This document shows positions 21,311 through 31,329 of a DNA stretch of 64,000 nt, one piece after another. This stretch comes from Rhinopithecus roxellana (Eukaryota > Chordata > Mammalia > Primates > Cercopithecidae). The translations under genes were made by a program, and so were the position numbers. The first letter of the stretch is position 1. Each line of letters opens with the position of its first letter. The stretch lies in contig NC_044566.1 of the NCBI RefSeq assembly GCF_007565055.1, positions 64,231,315-64,295,314 on the forward strand, in the 5' to 3' direction. A model generated the notes under the pieces. It saw nothing but the letters and a program-made list of their open reading frames with translations, did no database searches and was not told where the DNA came from.

Positions 21311-22559
21311 AGCCTGGGGTACCACAGCAGTCATGCGGGTGGGAAGAAAGGCACCAAGGCAGCCATCTGCAGGCACGTCAGGGGACAGGCACTACAATTA
21401 AAAGCTGCCAGGATCAAAACCTCACTGTTAATTACAATTAACAGCGGTTAAATCTGGTGGGAATACGGAATATTAAGGGCTTTATCTTTTTTCATTTATC
21501 ATTAAAAAAGGAGTTTTAAGGAGATTCTAGTAGAGTTCATAGCTGCTCTAAAACAGTTAAAATCTCCTGACTGACAGATTTCAGCCTGAGGAGTCAGAGG
21601 CTTTTGAAAAACAGATTTTGAAAAACATGGATCTAATTTTCAAAGAGGGAGAAAAAGGATTTTTTAAGCCGTATTCTATATACACTATGAGTTGACATTC
21701 ATCCTGGAAAGATTCTATAATGGATTTTTAATGAGATGTTTTGCAAATACACTTTAAATTTAAAAATAGTCATGCCGATCTAAACCAGTTTTTACTTTTG
21801 ATAAGCTTGCTAGAAAAATCAGAGAAATGTGTTGATGCTCTTCATTGGGACTTCAGCCTGGTGCTCTTGAGAACCATGCAGTCCAGGGAATAATGCAGAC
21901 GGGGGGTTAATGACTGCCTAAAAAGACTGTGTTCACAGGACCATGAGTAGAGGCTGTTGTCATCGCGAAGGGGACTGGAATGGTGCCCTCTGAGACCCTC
22001 AGCTCATTCCTTTTCAGTTTGGGAAAGAGTGGTGGCAGTGGGAGGTGGGTGTGTGGGGCAGTGGGGATGAGAGCCTGGGGTGTTGCAGGCACCAGGATAG
22101 TCACCGTAGGCGCGTTGTTTACTCGCTCATTGTGATGAAGCTACACAGAGGATGATGTGCTCCTTTGTTACAGATTAGAAAGTGGCAGTGAGTTGCGGTC
22201 AAAAAGAAGATGAAGGTGAGATCAGGATGTCAACACAGGAAGGCAGAATGTGCCCTCAGCAGGCCCCCCAGGGGTGAGTGTGGAGACCCCTGTCCCTGTT
22301 CCAGAGTGGTGTGAGTCAGGGGTATGTGTGCAGTTAAACATACAAGATGCAGTGTGTGCACCAGGCGCCAGTTATTGTGTCCACTGGGGGACGTTCATTT
22401 CCCGTGATCAGATGCTCACGACCCCGTTCAGCACTCCTGAGAGGCCAGTGTGCTGCTCCGCTCTGACGCCTGCCTGATTGGTGGCCCATGTATGGCAGGT
22501 GCACCTGACAACGATAACTCAAGCATGTCCTAAGAATGACTCCATGGTCTAAGAAGAAT
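21311..22559. other. Unassigned non-coding sequence
   Basis: Contains the second copy of a short duplicated word (21411-21444, see findings). No gene or named repeat. Confidence 0.4.
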
Positions 22560-22835
22560 GTCTGTTCAGAGTTCTGAGCTAAGCAGTCCAGGAGTGGCCA
22601 ACCAGGAGGTTCATTTCTTATCTATGAGGAACATCTGAGCCCCTGGCCCATCCTGTGGCAGGTTGCTGGGGCCGGGTGCTAAGTGAAAATGCTACATAAA
22701 CTGCATGCCTTTTATGAGAGGTAATGGTTCCCCTGTCCAACCTGCTACCACTGGACCATCCCTGAATAAATTTCCCCCAACGAACGCTGTGCCTCATTTG
22801 CTGGCTCTGGGTCTCTTCTTGGGCCTCTTGAACAT
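22560..22835 (+). mobile_element. Possible ERV LTR fragment
   Basis: A downstream aataaa (22764) is followed by gctgtgcctcatttgctggc and tctgggtctcttcttgg, a layout typical of LTR R/U5 regions. No family could be named and the 5' part is not recognisable. Confidence 0.35.
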
Positions 22836-23159
22836 GGTGCTATCCCTGCTGAAGTCAATAGGAGCCTAGGATGACAGCTCCTATTGGGGTGAGGCCTGTT
22901 CCAGAAGGTTCTGTTGTCTAGGATACAGTGTTTCTCTCCCTCAAATAGATAGCTTCTGGCTTCCTTTTTCTGTGGTCTGTACTGAACCATCTCTTCCAGG
23001 CATGCATTCACTCTCTGCACAGGTTGCCCTCAAGTTGCTTAGGTTTTGCTTCCCAAATTACAATCCCACTGTAGCTCCTCCTTCAGACTCCTAGGGCCAA
23101 CCCCAGAGGGTGTGGGTTCCCTTGCATTCAAGAACAGCTTACATCTAAACAGCACTCCA

Positions 23160-23250
23160 TGTATTACAAGAAGGTCACAGGGTTCACTACCATGGTTGCC
23201 CAAGGTTGCACAGCTTGTAAGTGTCACATCCAGAATTTGAATCCAAGTTA
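23160..23250 (-). mobile_element. MIR remnant, antisense
   Basis: gcccaaggttgcacagcttg and atccagaatttgaatccaag follow the antisense MIR core. Confidence 0.6.
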
Positions 23251-23784
23251 ATATGACCTTAAAACTTGTTCTTTCTTCTAGGCAATGCTGCATAGACAGC
23301 AGAGCCCAAAGTGTGGAAGATATACTGAGTAACAAAATTGAATTTTAGAAAATACTGAGATAAATTAGAACATTGTGCTCTATCAGCATGCAATTTATTA
23401 AAGACAAAATGTAAGTTCTTGGTTTAAGTTCACAAAACAAACAGTGCAAGTATGGAGCACAGCATGTCAAAGGAAAACCTTTTATTTGTTTTCGGTAAAC
23501 TCCATTTGAATCAAGACAATGACCATGCCCCACACTGTCTCCCCTTGACCACTGTGTGTTCAGGCAGCCAGGACGATGGAGGGACTGGCTCTTTCTGGTG
23601 TCTGAGGAATCTTGGAAGGCCTGGGAACATTTAGCCTGGAGAAGAGGAGAATTCACAGAATGGTGGCTGCTGTCACAAGTCTGAAGAGTGGTCAGCAAGA
23701 GGGGGGATTGGTATCAGCACCTGCAGAGGAAGAGAACCACTTCCACCCAGTCTAACAGACAACCTTCTGGAGAAACAGCTACAC
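23251..23784. other. Unassigned non-coding sequence
   Basis: No repeat or gene recognised. Overlapping small frames on both strands lack domains. Confidence 0.4.
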
Positions 23785-23965
23785 AGGTGGTCAGGAGCGC
23801 AGGCTTCAAAGTGAGACAGACCTAGGCTTACATGCCCCCTCCACCTTCTAACCTCTGAACATGAGTCCCCGCTGCGTGTGAAAGATGAGGATGCAGCAGC
23901 TCCCTCAGAATTCCCAAAGCCTTCGATGAGAGGTGCACTACAGGGGCTCAGCAAATGCCAGACAA
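23785..23965 (+). mobile_element. MIR, sense
   Basis: gagcgcaggcttcaaagtga, gacagacctaggcttacatg, tgtgaaagatgaggatgcag and ggggctcagcaaatgcc follow MIR from the 5' region to its end. Confidence 0.65.
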
Positions 23966-25127
23966 AGTCGGTGCCAGACTGTCAGCTGCTGTGAGGTTAT
24001 GATCTCTCTTCAGCAGCACTGCCCAGGAAGCCATACCTGTTCCAGAAGAGCTTTCCAAAGTTGAGGTTCTCCATTTCCAGTTAAGCTAATTTAGGAAGAC
24101 TGCACAAGTGGAAGCACCACGTGCAACTATTTGCATTATTAATAAGAACGTGTTGACTTAAGTTGTTGACTGCCAGATGGATTTTTGCCTCATAAATATC
24201 TTTGAATGGATTATTACTGAAATCTTGGGGTTCAGTCAGAAGACAACCATCTACATTTTTTCTGTATTTCTTTTGGGGGCATGATTTGATCCAGCGTGTG
24301 GCCAAATCTCCATCACTGAATCGTTCTACCGAGCTCCCTGGGTGTTACTGGGGATGTTAATTCAACATTTTCATGGTTTTCCGTTTTTATGGTCATTTGT
24401 GTAAAATGGGGTCCAAATGTTTGTCTTTTCCACTTGAAAAACTCATCATTGGTTTGTGGTAACTAAGTCATCTATTCTTCAAAGAATGATGCTGAGAAAG
24501 AAAAAAACTGTGACAACAGCCATGGATATTAATGAATGAGCATGAACTTAGCCCATGTGCGTTCTGAAGTATGGAGAGTGGGAGAAACAGTGACTCGCTG
24601 TTCCGCAGCGGCCGTTGGCTTACTCTCCAGTGTGGTGGTAGTGGTGTTTCTTTCTTTCTTTTTAACATTTTTGGGTTTAGTACTTTATAATGCATATTTT
24701 GAATTCAAAAATGAATTATAGAGTGGCTATGTCAGAGGAACTGAGGGTCTTTGGGCTTTTTTTTTTTTAATAATTGCAGACTCAACTCTGAAATTGCTGC
24801 TTACATTTCCTTCAGAAATAATGAGCTCCTATGACAGTGACTTTGAATGTGTCTTTAACACACTTGACTTAATGAGATCCCTTTTCTGGAGCATATAGAA
24901 TGTTCCCCAGAGATGGAATGTCACCACTAGGGCGTCTCATGTCCTAAAAGGGCAATTATTTCCCCTAAAACATTACAACATTACAACAAACTCATTACTG
25001 TAAGGACAACCCCATGAACTCTTTAGAAAATGAAGAAAATGACAGCACCGAGAAGGGAAATTGTCCTACTCTTTGGGGTAATAAATGACATTCAGAGTTA
25101 GAATCCTTTGACAATCAAATATTTTTT
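23966..25127. other. Unassigned non-coding sequence
   Basis: No gene. Short pyrimidine tracts at 24648-24664 and 24758-24770. Confidence 0.4.
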
Positions 25128-25949
25128 AAAACTTTTTTTTTTACTATACTTTCAGTTCTGGGATACATGTGCAGAACGTGCAGATTTGTTACATAGGTAT
25201 AACATGTGCCATGATGGTTTGCTACACCCATCAGCCCATCATCTAGGTTTTAAGCCCTGAATGCATTAGGTATTTCTTCTAACGCTATCTCTCCCCTTGC
25301 CCCCCACCTGCTGACAGGCCCCAGCGTGTGATGTTCCCCTCCCTGTGTCCATGGGTTCTCATTGTTCAACTACCACTTATGAGTGAGAACATGCGGTGTT
25401 TGGTTTTCTGTTCCTGTGTTTGCTGAGAATGATGGTTTCCAACTTCATCCATTTCCTTGTAAAGGACATGAACTCATTCTTTTTTATGGCTGCATAGTAT
25501 TCCTTGGTGTATCTGTGCTACATTTTCTTTATCCAGTCTATCATTGTTGGGCATTTGGGTTGGTTCCAAGTCTTTGCTATTGTAAATAGTGCTGCAATAA
25601 ATAAGCGTATGCATGTGTCTTTGTAGTAGAATGATTTATAATGGTTTGGGTATATACCCAGTAATGGGATTGCTGGGTCAAATGGTATTTCTGGTTCTAG
25701 ATCCTTGAGGAATTGCCATACTGTTTCCACAATGGCTGAACTAATTTACACTCCCACCAACAGTGTAAAGGCATTCCTATTTCTCCACATCCTTTCCAGC
25801 ATCTGTTGTTTCCTGACATTTTAATGATCGCCATTCTAACTGGTGTGAGATGATATCTCATTGTGATTTTGATTGGCATTTCTCTAATGACCAGTGATGA
25901 CGAGCTTCTTATGTTTGTTGGCTGCATAAATGTCTTCTTTTGAGAAGTG
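25128..25949 (-). mobile_element. 5'-truncated L1PA/PB 3' end, antisense
   Basis: A T tail at about 25132-25141 is followed by antisense L1 3' UTR (gggatacatgtgcagaacg) and ORF2 end sequence up to tgtcttcttttgagaagtgt. Minus-strand frames 25697-25927 and 25518-25730 read as the C-terminal ORF2 segment, including LVIREMPIKITMRYHLTPV and FDPAIPLLGI. The frames are in different phases, so ORF2 is broken. The 5' truncation at ~25949 is typical of L1. Confidence 0.93.
25518..25927 (-). pseudogene. L1 ORF2 C-terminal remnant
   Basis: Two overlapping minus-strand frames encode the end of the L1 ORF2 protein (downstream of the reverse transcriptase domain). A frameshift separates them around 25700-25730. 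The endonuclease and RT domains are missing because of 5' truncation, so the fragment is inactive. Confidence 0.85.
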
Positions 25950-26164
25950 TCATGAGTTAAACATGTGTATTATACAAGGAAAAAATTTAGTGCCAAAGAT
26001 GACAGAAATAAGTGAAATATACTCACAACAACATTGTACCCCAAGCTGTTTCACCCTGGTGAAAGAAATTAAACCTTGTATGGGAGCATAAACTTTAGAA
26101 GAGAGAGCACCGTTCTTGCCATATCTTTAGAAGTTAACAGGTGCACCCTGGAATACCTGTATCT

Positions 26165-26960
26165 CCTGTCTCTTTCCCAGGCCTCCCCGTCTCAATCATA
26201 AAAGACCCAGGTGACCATTTTCAGGAGGTCCTCTAAGGTACTTTCCGGACCCAGGGCCCATTTCTGCAACTTTCTCCTGATATCAGGGGCAGCTTGAGTA
26301 ATAAATTTTCCTTTTTATTTTTTTGAGACGGAGTTTTGCTTGTTAGCCAGGTTGCTCTGCAATGGTACGATCTTGGTTCCCTGCAAACCTCTGCCTCCCA
26401 GATCCAAGCAATTCTCCTGCCTCCACCTCCCGAGTAGCTGAGATGACAGGCACTGCCACCACACCCAGCTAACTATTTTTTTGTATTTTTAGTAGAGACA
26501 GGGTTTCACTGTGCTGACCAGGCTGGTCTCGAACTCTTGACCTCAGGTGATCCTCCCACCTCAAGCCTCCCAAAGTGCTGGGATTACAGGCATGAGCCAC
26601 TGTGCCCAGCCAAATTCATCCTTTAGTATTAGCTGTCCCCTGACTGAATCAGTAGATAGAGAGGTGTGCTTTACCAAGGCCTCTCTTAACCTTTCCAGGA
26701 AGGCAGTGGGATTTTCATCAAATCCCTGCTCAGTCATGGACAACTGAGTACAATTGAGAGGCTTGGTCCTAGTCCTGCGTAAGCCATCCTTTATGCTCAC
26801 CTGAAAGTGTCTCCTCTTCCAGTCTTTCATCTCGTCATTGGGATCCCATTTAGGGTTGCCCCCCGCCCATCACTTATGGTCCAGACTTGAGACGGTCCTC
26901 CATAAAGTCAATCATTTTAGAGTCTAACTGGCAACCCCTCCGTGTATATGGAAAGCAAAA
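26165..26960 (-). pseudogene. ERV gag (capsid) fragment, antisense, split by an Alu
   Basis: On the minus strand, 26612-26830 encodes a gammaretrovirus-like capsid stretch with NPTAFLERLREAL and GQLILKDEF. Beyond the Alu, 26165-26300 contains APDIRRKLQK and LEDLLK. This order is the C-terminal capsid arrangement of class I (gamma-like) retroviruses. The fragment is split by the Alu at 26314-26611, the part N-terminal of 26830 contains stops, and there is no attached protease or pol. It is a decayed retroviral fossil of uncertain ERV family. Confidence 0.75.
26314..26611 (-). repeat. AluS-type SINE, antisense, inside gag fossil
   Basis: Full-length Alu; 5' end tgtgcccagcc near 26611. Flanks carry an imperfect duplication aaattttccttt / aaattcatccttt. 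It divides the retroviral gag fragment. Confidence 0.9.
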
Positions 26961-26968
26961 GCATTGCA

Positions 26969-27322
26969 GCAGGGCGCAGTGGCTCACGCCTGTAATCCCA
27001 GTACTCTGGGAGGCTGAGGAGGGTGGATCATTTGAGGCCAGGAGTTCAAGATCAGCCTGCTCAACGTGGTGAAACCCCTCTACTAAAATACCAAAAAAAA
27101 AAAAAGAAAATTAGCTGGGTGTGGTGGTGCACACCCGTAATACCAGCCACTAAGCAGGCTGAGGCAGGACAATCACTTGAACCCGGAAGACAGAGGTTGC
27201 AGTGAGCTGAGATCACACCATTGCACTGCAGCCTGGGTGACAGAGTGAGACTGTGAAGAAAGAAAGAAAGAGAGAAAGAGAGAAAGAAGGAGGGAGGGAA
27301 GGAGGGAGGGAGGGAGGAAGGA
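26969..27322 (+). repeat. Alu, sense, with long (GAAA)n/(GGAGG)n purine tail
   Basis: Starts gcagggcgcagtggctcacg; body ends agagtgagactgtg (~27254). The tail has expanded into a 65-bp polypurine stretch of gaaa, gaga and ggagg words (27255-27322). It also carries an internal A13 tract (27091-27103). Confidence 0.93.
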
Positions 27323-27334
27323 TGGATTCGCACC

Positions 27335-27460
27335 AGTGGTTCCCTACTGTGCCTAAGTCATTGTAGTACTGGCTAAAAATGCAGACTCCGGACATCTCCC
27401 CCAGAATTACAAGCACCCCGAGGAATTCTGCTGCAGGTGGTATGCAAACCACATTCTGAT
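27335..27460 (+). mobile_element. MER5A-like DNA transposon remnant
   Basis: ccagtggttccctactgtg begins like a MER5 end, then aaaatgcagactccggacat and caagcaccccgaggaattct follow the MER5A order (bcag, then ctgatgcaggtg). Confidence 0.55.
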
Positions 27461-27995
27461 AAGCAGATAACTGGGGACCAGGGGCTGCACAAGTCCCACA
27501 CCCACTGGGAGTGGCATTTATTCCATCTCTTCACCTGACAGGCACAAAGTCTCTCATCTTTGGAAAGAATGGCTTTTCCTTGGGGCATCTCAAGCACAGC
27601 TTTCATGGAAGAGGAGGTAGTACGGGACTGCTATTGCTTTCCATGGGAAAAAAAATGAAAACTAATCTTGTTTTGCTTTGGGGTGAAATGAAGAGTAGTA
27701 ATTGGACCTTTTGTTTTCTTTGTCTTGATTGTTCATTTTTGTAAGAAAGTGAATGCCAAGCAAAATACAAATGGATATAGAAAATTCTGCCTAACTCAGC
27801 AATGTCTTTAAATGTAAATACTGCGCTAGAAACAGCTAATCTCCAGATCACACACCATGCCTGCTCTGTGCAGGGGGCTGATGTGCAGCTGTGGCCAAAA
27901 CCCCAGGAGTGCTCCCTCCTGGGAAAACAGGTCCACATGCCGCACAGCTCAGCACAGAGCAAACCTTTCCTTTACCCAATCTCGGCTTTTAAATC
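27461..27995. other. Unassigned non-coding sequence
   Basis: Unrecognised sequence. Frames on both strands overlap and lack domains. Confidence 0.4.
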
Positions 27996-27999
27996 TTGT

Positions 28000-28545
28000 T
28001 TTTAACAACTTCATTGAGATATAATGCACATGCCACACAATGTACCAATCTAAAGTGTATAGTGCTTCGGGTAATATTACCTTATTAACTTTTAAAAACT
28101 ATGGTAATTAACTTAAAAACCATGGTACTAACTTAAAAACTATGGTAAAATAGATACAATAGAAATCTGCTATCTCAAACACTTTAGAGTGTTTAAAGAG
28201 TGGCATTACACACATTCACAATATTGTACAATCATCACCACTATTTCCAAACTGTTTTCATCACCCCCAAACAGAAACTCTGTGCCCATTAAGCACTCGC
28301 TCTCCGTTCTCCCTCCCCCGAGCCCTGGCAACCATGATCCTACTGCCTGTCTCTACGGATTTGTCTGTCCTAGGCACCTCACATAAGTGCAATTATACAG
28401 CATTTGTCCTTTGTGTCTATGTTATTTCACTAAGCACAATATTTTGGAGATTCATTTGAGTTGTAGTGTGGGTCTGAACCTCATTCCTTATTACGGCTGA
28501 ACAATATTCCATTAAAGAGAACCTGTTGTTCTACTCGTATAACCC
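28000..28545 (-). mobile_element. L1M-type 3' end, antisense
   Basis: cttcattgagatataatgc, tacaatcatcaccactattt, tgtctctacggatttgtctg and ggctgaacaatattccatta are the antisense old-L1 3' UTR in order. A local near-repeat of 'ttaactt(a)aaaactatggta' occurs three times at 28086-28148, an internal short tandem expansion. Confidence 0.85.
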
Positions 28546-29249
28546 TTTTGACACCAAATATGTGGGCTTGGTTTTCACTCCAAGCAATGCTCCAATTCTC
28601 TGCAGTCACCACCTGCATGTCCTACCATTTAATTCAGTTCTGACACTAACGACCCCATGTTAGCCGGGGCTTCCTGCAATCATGGGAAACATGTAAGGGG
28701 TCATATAGCCAGTGGGCCCAGAGGGAAACATGAAGCAGGATTTGGAATCCTCGTCGTGTAATCATGCCCAGCCACTGGTGATTAAAGTCATTAGACCACA
28801 GCAGACCTCAACAGACAGAATAGAATCCTCCTATTTTGGCTGAAATAAAAATTGACTTCATTCTAAAGTTGGGGGCAGAGGAGATCATGGGAGAGAATGG
28901 CTGGGTTATTACTGTTAGGGAAACAGGAGCATAGAAGAGCCAGGGTGACACCGTTACAAAAATCAACTCCATTCCTTGCCAGTCACGATCCACAGTCATA
29001 GGATATTTACAGTTGAGGAAACAGCCTAAAGATACCTCCAGGGATACAGTCCCATGCCAACGAAAAGTCCAGAGGTCCCAGTACCCGTAACAATACATGC
29101 TTTCAAGATAATTATAATTATGACTTGATGTACTTACACATTAAAATATTGAGTATAGTTTTCTTTAAATCAACCAAATAATAAATTCTGTCATGCTGTC
29201 AGTCCGCCCACATAGAGACACAGCTTAGCTCTGTCTTTACATAGACAAG
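28546..29249. other. Unassigned; possible degraded LTR near 28560-28740
   Basis: Text around 'gttctgacactaacgacccc' recalls an ERVL-type LTR, but this is not firm. No gene. Confidence 0.3.
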
Positions 29250-29445
29250 ACTCCGATGTAAGAAAAAACTTAAAGACGAGGCGGTCCCTCCTCTTGCTTT
29301 CTGAGGATGCCCTACTCTATCTGCGTAACCTCCAAAAACCTCTCTCTTCTTACAGCACTTTGCGACTCGCCTCGAATTCCTTCCCATGAGAGATCCAAGC
29401 ACCCTTTTTGGAGGTCTGGATTGGGATCCCTTGTTCTGGCAACGT
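29250..29445 (+). mobile_element. ERV1-type LTR 3' end (R-U5), sense
   Basis: gctttctgaggatgccctac, tgcgtaacctccaaaaacct (where the family has an aataaa), ctctcttcttacag and gactcgcctcgaattccttc, then gatccaagcaccctt and gtctggattgggatcccttg, follow the R-U5 order of class I LTRs. The family name is uncertain and no internal ERV sequence follows. Confidence 0.5.
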
Positions 29446-29881
29446 TACAACTGGTTTAGGACTTTCTCCTTCACGAGGATGGCAGATGAGAGCCCCTCGA
29501 GGCCACCTTCTGAACCCCTGGAGCCCTCGCTACCCACCTTCTCCACATTCCTCCAGAACACCTCTTCTTCAATGTGCTTAATTAACACAGAAGTACGGCT
29601 TAAATCGTTACCCACGCGATTCCTGACTTCTGCGGCAAATTTGGATAGCGATTGAGAAACGCAAAAGCAGAGCGGGAAGGAATGTGTGACAATAAAATTG
29701 GTATCCTGGAAGGAGGCAAAATCTGACGTTCTGAGCCTGACCATCTTCCAACCATCCTGTGTTCGTGTTGCCTTCTAGCTCTCTTACAACATGACGTAGA
29801 GTAAATACTTTTTGTGACCCATGACTGCACACACACGTACACTCACAAATACCTGAAACAACGTTTACAAAACAGTATCCT
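29446..29881. other. Unassigned sequence between LTR end and duplication copy 1
   Basis: No repeat or gene recognised. A 98-codon antisense frame (29608-29904) overlaps other frames and has no domain. Confidence 0.35.
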
Positions 29882-30084
29882 GCATGTATGCAAATGGTGT
29901 CCACAGTTAATACAGCTGCAGAATGTGGTATTCTTGTTTGCTGTGAGAGGCCTGTGAGAGGCTCTTCTCCTTGGTAGCCCGTAACTTAAACACTCTGATG
30001 AAAAGTTAATACTTCAGTACTATAGTATAAAATCAACACTATTAACAATATTATGTTACATGTTAAGGTGATAAGAGATGGACA
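29882..30084 (+). repeat. 203-bp direct duplication, copy 1
   Basis: gcatgtatgcaaatggtg through gataagagatggaca is repeated exactly 1200 bp downstream (31082-31284) with 4 mismatches, all transitions (positions 29942, 29980, 29998 and 30048). Flanks on both sides are unrelated. No target-site duplication or A tail was seen. Confidence 0.97.
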
Positions 30085-31081
30085 TACCATTTACTCATAT
30101 TTTAACTCTGTTTTATTCTAATTATGTAGAAAATTCTGGTTGGGACTCACAAAATTGATTTTGAAGCCCACTACAAGGCCGCAAAGAGTTTGCAAATAAC
30201 TAGGCTGCCCTCGTCGCGCCAAGGAATGCGCACACTCCCTCTCCCTCCCTCTCCTTCCTTGATGTGCATCATTAGGGAGACGCATATGGATCAGAATGTA
30301 GAGTTGTTCACACATGTCTAGTGAAGTTCCCACAGTCCCTGGAGCTCAGGATTTTAAGACTCGGCAGAGATGAGGTAGCAGACAGGGCAAGAACGAGGCA
30401 GATACTCACCTGAGAGACCGCCCAGGCTGCGCTGCGCTGCGCCTGTTGGGGTTTTGCTGGGCTCAGGAGGTGCAGTTTGTGCTAACCATGGCCCTTTCAT
30501 TCTTGGGGCTTACGTATGTTTTAGGAAGAATTTTGGTGCCTATGCTTCCAATTAAGGGAATGTTTACAAGCGTTGGGCTTCCCATTTCTTGAGCCGGTCT
30601 CAGCTTTGGTGAGGTTTGTCTTACCTAAGGGAAAGCAGAATGAGTGTGGAGGAAGCCGTGGGCAGTGCCTGGGCTCCCCCTCCTTAGCCGGAAAGGCCAT
30701 ATCTCCAGAGCTTCTTATCTGTAAAGTGAAATCAAGTAGGAAATTAAGACTGCAAAATTAGATAACTGGGTTTGAAAAGTACATGCAAACATTCCTCAAC
30801 GTATATGCAACAAGTCCACCACTTTTTAAATAATAGATATAGAAGTGCTTTGAAATGCACTTGCTGCTGTCTCTATAGAATGTGTGCTTATTATCCAAGC
30901 ACCACAAGGTATCCAGTCTCTTCCACACATAGATGGTGATCCCTGCAGCACTGAATATAGATGTGGCGCATCCAACTGCAGAAATTATGCTCATAACCAC
31001 GACCACACACAACTAGCTTCAGGGGCTAGTATTTCCAACCCAAGAAAACAGGTTGGCACCTGCTATGTGGGATTGGAGGAA
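30085..31081. other. Unassigned spacer between the two duplication copies
   Basis: No repeat family recognised. A hydrophobic minus-strand stretch at 30758-31012 (starting from a TTG; an in-frame stop lies just upstream) contains VVVVMSIISAVGCATSIF, but no family match supports a gene. Confidence 0.35.
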
Positions 31082-31284
31082 GCATGTATGCAAATGGTGT
31101 CCACAGTTAATACAGCTGCAGAATGTGGTATTCTTGTTTGCCGTGAGAGGCCTGTGAGAGGCTCTTCTCCTTGGTAGCCTGTAACTTAAACACTCTGGTG
31201 AAAAGTTAATACTTCAGTACTATAGTATAAAATCAACACTATTAACAGTATTATGTTACATGTTAAGGTGATAAGAGATGGACA
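31082..31284 (+). repeat. 203-bp direct duplication, copy 2
   Basis: Partner of 29882-30084, 199 of 203 bases identical. It ends at gaca, immediately before unrelated A-rich sequence, about 45 bp from the antisense ERV pol region. Confidence 0.97.
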
Positions 31285-31329
31285 AAAACAAATAATTTGC
31301 GTAATATATATACACAGGCATATTTATAA

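Noticed and set aside
30195..30450. Possible CpG island near gctgcgctgcgctgcgcctg
   Set aside because: Only a few CpG within about 30 bp; the region overall is not GC- or CpG-rich.
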